From Arthonia radiata (Eukaryota; Ascomycota; Arthoniomycetes; Arthoniales; Arthoniaceae): 64,000 nucleotides of DNA. Under the pieces are notes generated by a model that was not told the origin of the DNA, did no database searches, and saw only the letters and a program-made list of their open reading frames with translations. Position numbers and translations under genes: made by a program. The DNA is taken from the NCBI GenBank assembly GCA_002989075.1, contig PSQN01000017.1:2239453-2303452 (forward strand). The letters run 5' to 3'. Of the stretch, positions 56,010 through 64,000 are shown piece by piece. Within the stretch, counting starts at the first letter, position 1. Every line of letters begins with the position of its first letter.

Positions 56010-58097
56010 TCAGCTGACTTCAATCACCAAACCACCGCTACTATCTCTCCTCGGAGTCAACTTCGGCTCCCACAACGGACTCTTCATCTGCATCTCCGGT
56101 GTCCTCGACCTGTACGCCGTCGAACTTGGCGGCTGTCTCCTACTGTCAACGCGCACAGGCAACTCACGCACCTTAGTCGCAGCTGCACTCGTGCTCCCAT
56201 TCGACCCCGTAATCCAGAGCGCCTTCTGCAGATCACTCGCAGCGTCTGAGCCTTTGCGCTTCTCCAAGAGACTGTTGCTCGACGCTGATTTCTTGAGGGG
56301 CCGGGACGTATGCTCATCCCGGCCAGCTCTCGTCGGCGAGCCGTTCCTCCTCACCGCAGACTGATTTGCTGGCCGAGGGACTTTGGGATACCTCAGTGTT
56401 GATATGGGCGATCGCTCTCCGCTGACTTCTGGCAGGGGCGAGAGCTGCTTACTCTGCTTTAGTTGCTGCTCCGGTGGCGTGGCGTCGATTTCGTCCTCGC
56501 TGGTCTCAAAGGACGTCATTGATGCTACAGACTCTGCTTTGCTCTTTTGGCTCGTTCTTCTTGTTGGAGGCGGTGGCGGCCGGTGAGTGACTTTGGGGCT
56601 ATTGCTAGACTTCATCGACGGTAGTGGAGTCTTCGGCTGATGATCATGTATCCACTCGGTCAGGTGTTTCCAAGAGGTCGGCGGTGATGTTGCGCTGTTT
56701 GCCTTTACCTTAGGCTCGATCTCCTTGTCAGTGTAGACAACAGGCTGCTGAGACGGTGATGGAGAAGCTCGATGTATTGGCCGAGGATTTAAAGGTAAGC
56801 CATACTGGCCTTTAGGAGGCGTTTTGAGCTTTGAAAGCGCCGAAGGTTGAGATTGAGCTGACGGTGGAGTCTGTGGCGTTGGTCGTGGTGACTTAGAGGT
56901 TGAAGCAACTGCCCGCTCAAAACCAATGGTTGGGCTGTCTTGATGGCTGGGAAGTGGCCTTGAAAACCTGCTCACAGGCGGGCTGAGTGGCGAGGCGCGT
57001 TTCGTGCGTGGGCCTCGAGGCTCTCGCTGGACAGTGCCTGGGGGTACCGATGGTGTTGGCACCGGCGGTGATGCTAGCTGAGCGGGCTCACTGTCTTGCA
57101 TATAGTAGCTTGGGATGTAGTCTCGAGTTTGTGTGTACAATCGTGGCCCCACCTGAGGGATTGCGTGGATTGCCTGTGGTGCAATCTTCAAAATCGATCC
57201 GCGAGCCGGAGGTGACATGGGCTCATCGTTGATGATGGTGTGCACGCTTTGTCTTGACTCGCGCGGAGCAATTCGAATGTTGTTGGTTGAACGCGGACCG
57301 ACGGCGACGGGTGCGGGCTTTGAAATTGTCAAGGGTGGCGGCCTGCTCGAAGGTCCTGCAGGCAGCTCAGCAGGAGGCACACGAGTCAACGTTGGCGTTG
57401 GCAGTTCGGCCGGGAGCACAGGACTGAAGTGCTCTGAATATGCGGATGGAGGGCTGACAGGCGTGATTGAATGTCGCCAATCGTTGCGCGCGTTGTTATC
57501 AGCTCTTCTATAATCGTTGACGTTTTGGGGTGGAGAAACGTGAAGCTGCGATGGAGAAACGGGGCCTTGGTTCGTCCACGGCGTCGCTGTCTGAGCACTT
57601 GATGGGGTTACGTCCGTCTGCGAGGGCGAGCTGACTGCAACTCCGATTTTTTCCGGATCTCCAATGGTTGGATACGCTCGAGCGATGTCGGTTTGATACG
57701 GCGGATGGAATCTTCTGTCTTGGCCTCTTTCCACGTCCGGAACGACTTCTTTATCCGAAGCACCGAAACGAGAGTTCGCTCGATGGTCATCATGCTGTTC
57801 AGTCTTCTGGCGCTTCCGTCGTCTACAACAGGATACCAGCCATCCTACCAAGAAGAAGACGATCACGGCTGCTGCTACACCAGAGATCGTGACGCCCGCG
57901 ATCTCGGCTGGAGTGAGTGTCGCTTGCTGCGCGGGAGCACTCGCTGGGCTTTGCACACTTGAGGATTCGCTCGAAGCTGATATTGTAGTTGAAGCAACTA
58001 GGGTGATGGAGGCCGCTGGCGCTGTTGCAACCTCAGTCGCCGTCGCAATCTCATTTGGATTCGTGATGCTTAGGGGCAATGTCGTCATTCCTCTCAC
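56010..58097 (-). CDS. Single-pass membrane protein with long disordered cytosolic tail
   Basis: An uninterrupted frame encodes about 690 residues; coordinates cover the main exon only. The coding frame continues upstream to about 58190 through APFCCHVSSGHYSPGKGHY, so at least one 5' exon, probably with the signal peptide, is missing from this model. A Ser/Thr/Ala-rich ectodomain precedes a membrane helix (IAGVTISGVAAAVIVFFLVGWL is longer than needed; core about residues 66-86) and a stop-transfer CCRRRKRQK. The rest is Pro/Ser-rich with many PxxP and SP sites. The layout resembles fungal stress-sensor or mucin-like proteins, but I cannot name the family. No kinase or SH3 domain is visible. 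Confidence 0.7.
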   Translation of the reverse strand: MRGMTTLPLSITNPNEIATATEVATAPAASITLVASTTISASSESSSVQSPASAPAQQATLTPAEIAGVTISGVAAAVIVFFLVGWLVSCCRRRKRQKTEQHDDHRANSRFGASDKEVVPDVERGQDRRFHPPYQTDIARAYPTIGDPEKIGVAVSSPSQTDVTPSSAQTATPWTNQGPVSPSQLHVSPPQNVNDYRRADNNARNDWRHSITPVSPPSAYSEHFSPVLPAELPTPTLTRVPPAELPAGPSSRPPPLTISKPAPVAVGPRSTNNIRIAPRESRQSVHTIINDEPMSPPARGSILKIAPQAIHAIPQVGPRLYTQTRDYIPSYYMQDSEPAQLASPPVPTPSVPPGTVQREPRGPRTKRASPLSPPVSRFSRPLPSHQDSPTIGFERAVASTSKSPRPTPQTPPSAQSQPSALSKLKTPPKGQYGLPLNPRPIHRASPSPSQQPVVYTDKEIEPKVKANSATSPPTSWKHLTEWIHDHQPKTPLPSMKSSNSPKVTHRPPPPPTRRTSQKSKAESVASMTSFETSEDEIDATPPEQQLKQSKQLSPLPEVSGERSPISTLRYPKVPRPANQSAVRRNGSPTRAGRDEHTSRPLKKSASSNSLLEKRKGSDAASDLQKALWITGSNGSTSAAATKVRELPVRVDSRRQPPSSTAYRSRTPEMQMKSPLWEPKLTPRRDSSGGLVIEVS

Positions 58098-59509
58098 GCT
58101 GCGATAGTGGCCCTTCCCTGGACTGTAATGCCCGCTTGAAACGTGGCAACAAAATGGAGCGTCAGCTTTGATGATGTCGATTATGGCCGACGCAGAAGCT
58201 GCTCAACAGCAATCGCAAACGGGTACCTTCAACGGGTGCTTTCGATTAGTCCGCGGATTTGGCCGTTGTCCGTAATGAATGGCTCGTGAGTACAAGAGCT
58301 GACAGAAAACTCTAGAAGAAGCGTGTGGAAATGTGTTGCGAATCTCGCATTTGTGTGGACTGATAATGAAGTATCCGGTAGTCTTGACAGTTTTCTTGCA
58401 GCTCTGTTGGAGGCAATGAGCCCACGACACTGACGAAGCCCAGAAATTCGTGCCACGGAGCGAAGAGAAAAAGAAGCAATTTGAAACACCCAAGGCACCT
58501 GGAATGCGGGTTAGTGATGTATACAAAGAGGCCAATACCGTTTGCGGTCCTGGGTCAGGCTGTTTTCCACTATCAGATTCAGAAGAGTACTTACCAGGCC
58601 TTCTTCTGCTGTACAGATTATTAAAAGCTCTAAAATGAAGGTCAGGCGAGCCGGTCAACGGCTGTGCGAAACGAAGGACAAAAGGAAAATCGATGAAATG
58701 GACATCAACGCATGACTACAAAGCAGCAGACACCAATGCCTCAGCAGGAGGTTGGGCGCTCGAAGGCCTATGTAAGTCACCATTATCGACTCAACGGGAA
58801 CACCAAACATGCAGGGGGCGCTACAGAAGTACTTTGCAAGAATAGAAGCCAGTCGAGAGTGTATTGGGAGGAGGTTAGGCGCTGTCCTGAGACGGAGAGC
58901 AGGCAATCAACGGAAACGCGCAGCTCTTGGCGCTTGCGTTCACGGCTCGGGCGCTAACACATCATTCTGCTCGTTGATTGGCTCCACGCCATTGAGCTGG
59001 TGAGATGTGCAATCTCAAGGGATTTGTTTACATTGCAGGATCAGTACACATGCTGTCTGGATCTGCGCGACGGTGAGCGACTGTAGAGTTGAGAACTAGT
59101 GTTGGTGGGTGTAAAGCAGAAACGGATGATAAAATGATGGTATGATAGTGAGGTCAACTTATGCCAGGAGAGCACGGACGAGTCATCGCTCAACTGGACG
59201 CGTAGTACTCTGATGAATGCTGTTACTTCGACAATGGGAAACAGGATATCGTATAGCCTTCAATTTGAGTATCGCTAAAAACTGTGCAGAACTACTCAAC
59301 CGCCCAAAGGTGATGCTGCTCCAGTGCCTTCAGCATAATCTCCTGCGCGCTGTACGCGTACGTCTCTCCATCAAACGTGACATATGTAATGCTGCTCTGG
59401 CGTAAACGCCAATGCAATGCTCTTGAATCGAATATCGTAGGGTGCAAGTGCGATTAGGTATCGAAGAAGTGGGTATCTCGAAATGCGGGACTGAGGCGGT
59501 TCGCTATCG
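58098..59509. other. Upstream region of the membrane protein
   Basis: The part below about 58640 probably holds one or more 5' exons of the neighbouring membrane-protein gene. A possible intron (GTAAGT at about 58595, acceptor at about 58500) is visible on the minus strand. Above that I see nothing. Confidence 0.4.
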
Positions 59510-59834
59510 CTAGTATTTGAGGATGATGTACAGTGCGTCTAGTGGACATGGCAATTAGCTCGAGCAACGAATCAATCTTTCAAAGCAACTTACAGATTAT
59601 GCCGGGAATATAACCCAAGCACGTCAAGATGATGCAGATGAGAAGGTCGACATTGCAACCGCGCTCAAGGAAGACACCTAGGGGTGGGAGCAGGATGGCG
59701 AAGATGATCTTGATGATGTCGCTGTATTCACGTCAGATGCTTGAACAATATTCCGAGCACATCATGCGCTTCCGGAGCTTCCAGTGACGAGAGTTGCGAC
59801 GGTTGGGGTGAGCTTACCTTCCAGTGAAAGGCAT
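59510..59834 (-). CDS. PMP3: Plasma membrane proteolipid 3
   Basis: Three exons, 59834-59818, 59721-59594 and 59538-59510, encode 57 residues. The product starts MPFTGSDIIKIIFAILLPPL, continues GVFLERGCNVDLLICIILT and CLGYIPGII, and ends ALYIILKY; this is the whole UPF0057/PMP3 family pattern with two membrane helices. Pmp3 helps keep membrane potential and salt tolerance. The first exon is 17 nt and splits a Ser codon. Donors are GTAAGC and GTAAGT and acceptors CAG and TAG. No frame in the gene is longer than about 45 codons, so automatic calls can easily miss it. Confidence 0.95.
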
Positions 59835-60463
59835 GGTTGCGAGTAGCAAGAAGCTGAAAAGCTTCTTTCTGTTTGTGAATTGGTCTCAAAGGTTTCGAGG
59901 AGGAAGCTGAAGAAGATTGCTGAGGCGTGCGGTTCAAGTGTGGACAAAGGGTGTCGTAAGGAAGTTGGGGAGATTGGGTATTTGTACAGGGCAGCCAACA
60001 TCATCAGCAGACGATCCTATCCGGGGATCTGCCAAGAAACGCGAGGCTGACGTCAAGTACCGTGGCGATGCAGAATCATTGTGAGCCTGCTGAGCCCGCG
60101 CCTAGGCGGATCGCATGCCTTGCATTTCTCTACACTGGGCTTGACGCCACATACAGACACAGCACAGCCACACAATTTGTGTCCCTGCTTCTGGCTGATT
60201 TATCCGTGAAGGCGTGAAGGCGTGAACGCTCGGATTGCACGTCCTTGCCACCAGCGCTTTCTTCCGAATTTTGGCAGCAGTCCGGCAGCAGTCCGGAAAA
60301 GCTGCGTTTGCAACACGCTTTCTTGCTAGCTTGTCCAAATCGGATCGCCGGAGCGGAGAAACGATTTCCGTTGTGCTACGCGTTGAAAAACATCCGCCTC
60401 AGTCACCCCCTACTTCAAGCCAGCTTGCTTGCGCGGACAACACGGCTTTGAAGTGTGCATGCA
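59835..60463. other. Divergent promoter, PMP3 and BMT6-like gene
   Basis: This is 629 nt with no coding feature. A short direct duplication (CAGTCCGG, twice) is at about 60280-60297. Confidence 0.45.
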
Positions 60464-61564
60464 ATGCCTCAAAAAGACCGTAGTGGCCAGCGCAAGTCGA
60501 CCGCTCAGCAGGGGTATGCAACTACGACGCATAATCGGCATACCTCAACCAAGCCTACGAGTCACAGGATAGTTCATGTGAACACCCAGCAGACTTTGCT
60601 CAATGTTTACCGTCGGACATTCCAGGATCTTCTCACTTCGCATGCACAACAGTCACAATTAGAGGCAAAGCTGCAACATGTGAAGACGCATCTATACAAT
60701 CGGAACTTCGCCGAGGCGTTTGGGAGCGTAGACCTGCTACGTGCGTATGCTGCGCGATGGAGCCCAACCCGTGCACTTGCTTATCACACTGTCTTTCAAG
60801 ATCTCGGTGCATACTTATCACCAACGCTCGAAACAGGTATCCTGAAAGTACTGTGCCTTGGAGGCGGCGGAGGAGCTGAGCTTGTTGGGCTTTGCGGCCT
60901 TTTCAACCAGTGGTTCCGCAGATACGAAGATGAGGAGCATATGGAGAGCGCGAGAGCACGGATGAACGTTACTATTGTTGACCTCGGTCACTGGTCGCCA
61001 GTGCTACGAGAGCTGCTCGACTGTTGTAGAAATGAGCTGGAAGCGATATACTCCATCGAGGGTGATGTTGCTTTCACGTCGATTCAGGAGAACCTGCTAG
61101 ATTCTGACATACTAGATGATGGGTATATGGCACGCTGTGTGACAGACACCGACTTAATTACCATCTTCTACACATTGAACGAGCTCTTCAATGTCTCTCT
61201 CCCAAAGACTCAGACTCTCTTACTAAACCTAACCCGCCGTGCCAAGAAAGGTGCCGTACTTGTAGTCGTAGACAGTGCGGGTAGCTACAGCACTGTGGGA
61301 TTGGGCGAGAAGAAGTCGTCAATCGCGTCGAAAGACGGTGCAGGTGATCAGGACATCAATCAACAAACACGCCAATACCCTATGGCGTGGCTCTTGGACC
61401 ATGTTCTCCTGAGGCTCGCTGCTGAGTTGTCGCCAAATAAGAAGTCGCCATGGTCGAAATTGGAGATGTGCGAGTCTCGCTGGTTTCGACTCTCCGACCA
61501 GCTTCATTATCCCATCAAATTGGAAGATATGCGATACCAACTTCACGTGTATCAGCACGGTTGA
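60464..61564 (+). CDS. BMT6: 25S rRNA uridine-N3 methyltransferase-like (BMT6-type)
   Basis: This single-exon gene encodes 366 residues. The first 35 are basic and Gln/Thr-rich, as expected of an rRNA binder. ARWSPTRALAYHTVFQDL precedes the S-adenosylmethionine site VLCLGGGGGAELVG (about 129-142), and NVTIVDLGHWSPVL holds the acidic residue after strand 2. The motif order and C terminus (PWSKLEMCESRWFRLSDQ) match my memory of fungal Bmt6, which makes m3U2843 in yeast 25S rRNA. The assignment rests on family recall and should be read as probable. It converges on EFM7, 82 nt away. Confidence 0.72.
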   Translation: MPQKDRSGQRKSTAQQGYATTTHNRHTSTKPTSHRIVHVNTQQTLLNVYRRTFQDLLTSHAQQSQLEAKLQHVKTHLYNRNFAEAFGSVDLLRAYAARWSPTRALAYHTVFQDLGAYLSPTLETGILKVLCLGGGGGAELVGLCGLFNQWFRRYEDEEHMESARARMNVTIVDLGHWSPVLRELLDCCRNELEAIYSIEGDVAFTSIQENLLDSDILDDGYMARCVTDTDLITIFYTLNELFNVSLPKTQTLLLNLTRRAKKGAVLVVVDSAGSYSTVGLGEKKSSIASKDGAGDQDINQQTRQYPMAWLLDHVLLRLAAELSPNKKSPWSKLEMCESRWFRLSDQLHYPIKLEDMRYQLHVYQHG

Positions 61565-61646
61565 AATCTGGACTGCATCTATGGCATACTAGGTACCGCA
61601 CACCGATCAGACGTAATGCTGCGAGAATCAAGCACCGAACACAACC

Positions 61647-62543
61647 TCAGCTCAGGCGCCATCTCACGCGGAAACCGAAGACAGTCCTGCGCAGGGTCTC
61701 GTCGCCTGTATCATTCTCAAACATGACCTTGCCCGTCATCCACCTCCCAAGCTCTTCAACTATTAGGCGTCCATCTTGACGCGCCAGATCAAAGAAAGCC
61801 ATGTCTTTTTGCAAGAGCCACGGTCGATAAGGAGTAAAGAAGACGAGTGCGCTCGCCTCTTCGTGGCGTGCAAGGGTCTCAACTATCGTTTTCAATAGAG
61901 CTTCATGACAAACATGGTTGAAGAGCAGATCCGCGAGGATGAGCGTGTCAAAACCTCCAGCAACCGTAGCTGGTGCGTATTCTGGCAGCAGATCCAGAAG
62001 AGACTTTGCATCTGCACCCCAGAGAAAGCCTTTCGCTACAATTGTCCCGAGCGGTGCATGAGCAGTCACGGGCCTCAAGCAATGGTCAATGTTGTACTCG
62101 AGGTTGTCAACAAGGTCATTATCTGGGTAATCTGTGACAACAGCCAGTTTTGCGCCGCACATGACTGCCAGGAGTGAAGGAAGACCAGCACCTGCACCAA
62201 GCTCTAGCACTGTTTTCCCACGGAGGTACCAATCTTTCTGCTCCTCCAGATACTTGGATATGATTACAGAGGCCTGCCACAGATGATGACCCTGAGCACT
62301 GGTCAGACTTTGGCAGAGGCTTTGGCACTGACCCTATCCGGCGTGGGTGTAGTGATTGGATGCCTATTCGAGGCGCTTTCTTACCCACAGTGGACTCTGA
62401 CCAACAAGCCGGAGGTGGAGCTCATGACCGTTTTGCGACGTGTACGACTGGAACGTATGCTCGGCCGGTTCTTGATAATATCCTTGCGGCTCATTGAAGA
62501 TACTGAGTAAATCATCGGCGCCGTCGTCGTTGTTGGCTGGCAT
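61647..62543 (-). CDS. EFM7: eEF1A N-terminal methyltransferase Efm7
   Basis: Exons 62543-62385 and 62291-61647 encode 267 residues; the 93-nt intron lies between SPLW and GHHLWQAS. Leader MPANNDDGADDLLSIFNEP and QGYYQEPAEHTF are typical of Efm7/Nnt1. The methyl-donor site is VLELGAGAGLPSLL (about 82-95), followed by the acid in VVTDYPDNDLVDNLEYNI. FDTLILADLLFNH and VFFTPYRPWLLQKD mark the rest of the seven-strand fold. Yeast Efm7 trimethylates the N-terminal glycine and dimethylates Lys3 of elongation factor 1A. Length matches the family. No anomaly is seen. Confidence 0.94.
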
Positions 62544-64000
62544 CTTTACCTCTTAAGTTTCCAGCACACAACATTCTAATACTCAGCCGAGTCTCCATAT
62601 GTGCATATCCAGCTCTTGCCGGATGTGGCAATCATAATCTATATCGCCTACGCGAGTCATTAGACCCTGCGGCTCTAAATTGGTCAGCCACCAGGCTCTA
62701 CTCCATGCGTTAATCCACTTCATCGCTGCATCTTGGTTAACCGTCCTGAAAGTGTCCAATTGCGATACCGTCGAGCTCCACTTTGACATTGATCTTGCGC
62801 CGTCTTATATTCAAATGCGTTGTAGAGCAAAGACAATTGGAGCGGCCAGGTCACTTTCTGAAGATGATGTCAAAACTTGCTCATGTTTCTGTAAGACGTC
62901 TCGAATCGTTCGAGAAGCCTTCTCCCCCTCCATCTCTCTCACAAAACCCAATCTGGTGGATCCATTTCCTCTTTCGTTGACAGCCCTTCCCCGCCAATGC
63001 CTGTGGCGCACCTACCTTGATGATCGTTCAGCCATCCCCAACTAGTGGACCAGCAACAGCAGTCTCCACCAAGTGCAACTACGACTGGGCTGTCAACAAC
63101 TGTATTACGCTCGCGTTGAATCATTACTGAGCGTGATCGAGCACGGCAAGAGCTAGTCATTCTCGTTCGCAGCCCTTTTACATCTCTCGTCGCCTCTTAT
63201 GCAGCGTTCCGACGCCATGGGCCTCGACACTCCTATACGATAGCTATCAGATCTTGCTGCAATATCAATAAAATCGAGCAATGATCCGGCTTGGCTTTAG
63301 CTGAGCACGGTTAGCAATGTTACTGCAGGTGCCCGGCACCGACCGAACTATCAGAGTTGCCTGGTTAGCGCCCTCAGGCCATTGGACCCCAGACGCTTTT
63401 GCTGATATTCTTTCACACCAGCAAGGAATGCATTTACGGTCATCGAGCACCCCATTGCGGTCACCTCGCCAAAGTTCTTGTCGAAGTTCGTGCGCCTGGC
63501 CGACCGCGAGTACGCTGCTTGCATGGCCGAGGCTATGAGGGCATAGATCGCTGCAGAACTTGCTTCCCAGCAGCAGCCTACGTCGTTCCTGGACACAGTA
63601 AGCGTTCTGGCGCAAAAATTTGTTCATTCCTGACTCCGCTAGAAACCAAGCTTGGAAAGTGTGAGTGTCACAGCAACCCAAAAGAACCGATCCGAGATGC
63701 AGAGAGGGCGCCTCAAGACATCGCCGAAGCACACGAGGACGAACGAGAGAAGGCGAAGGAATGGCGCAGGCTCAGAGCGACCAAAGGCACTCTACCTCAA
63801 GATTTGCAGCCGCCAAGTCATAAGAAGAGTATACCGGCTAGTCAATTCGCGAAACCCGAGACGCCAGGCTTTCAGAGCGGTCCAGGTTGCCCCAGCCTGT
63901 ATGCTTTCCCACAGTGATGATGTTCTTGGATCAATTGCTGACAGGAGTCTAGGCCTCGTTCTAGTACTCAATTTTTGCAGGGGTCAGCAAATCCTGGCTG
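62544..64000. other. Terminal stretch, no complete gene resolved
   Basis: A plus-strand frame at about 63399-63917 has no ATG. It encodes a Cys/His-containing part (ECIYGHRAPHCGHLAK, then CLHG, CRTC) followed by a charged tail (EDEREKAKEWRRLRATKG). It could be the main exon of a gene whose first exon I cannot place. Nothing else in the stretch is supported. Confidence 0.35.

Noticed and set aside
63399-63917. Complete gene in the last 600 bases
   Set aside because: Cys/His content is suggestive, but there is no ATG and no clear upstream exon, so it is noted only as a possible exon.

Overview
The window is nuclear DNA from a filamentous ascomycete (Pezizomycotina; a Dothideomycete is my guess from overall flavour, not a demonstrated placement). 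Reasons: dense single-copy fungal housekeeping genes (TIM9, CDC14, MDM12, ADK1, URA4, PMP3, EFM7, a BMT6-like gene), short introns of about 50-110 nt with good splice and branch signals, fungal-only families (rhodopsin-like PTH11-type membrane protein, DUF1479, tyrosinase, SRPK-like kinase, serine/threonine-rich GPI protein), and short intergenic spaces. I see no transposon, retroelement, virus-like element, tRNA, rRNA or CRISPR array.

Layout. 0-5 kb: PC-esterase-like membrane protein, a degenerate minisatellite, and a secreted tyrosinase with a tandem Ser/Thr repeat. 6.9-12.5 kb: RhoGAP protein, TIM9, a PQ-loop-like membrane protein. 13-20.5 kb: repeat-rich GPI wall protein, rhodopsin-like receptor, amino-acid/GABA-type permease. 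20.8-31 kb: CDC14, flavin amine oxidase, a histidine-phosphatase-fold protein lacking its catalytic histidine, MDM12, a family-31-like glycosyltransferase. 31-34 kb is gene-poor but holds a 50-residue Cys-rich gene. 34-43.6 kb: tail-anchored Nudix hydrolase, DUF1479 protein, ADK1, two hypothetical proteins. 45-50.6 kb: a cluster of five BTB/POZ paralogues (four intact, one decayed) ending exactly at the URA4 stop codon. 50.6-58 kb: URA4, SRPK-like kinase, two hypothetical proteins. 59.5-62.5 kb: PMP3, then convergent BMT6-like and EFM7 methyltransferases. The last 1.4 kb has no gene I can define.

Functional links are mostly of the kind 'housekeeping genes plus surface proteins'. Two stretches hold together more tightly. 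The first is the BTB cluster, whose members share a BTB fold at the N terminus and a C-terminal four-cysteine ribbon, with identical exon lengths in one pair. The second is the BMT6-like/EFM7 convergent pair, both methylating the translation machinery. Exon boundaries below were read by eye from splice signals and reading phase; every multi-exon model given with exact coordinates keeps the frame and has a length divisible by three.
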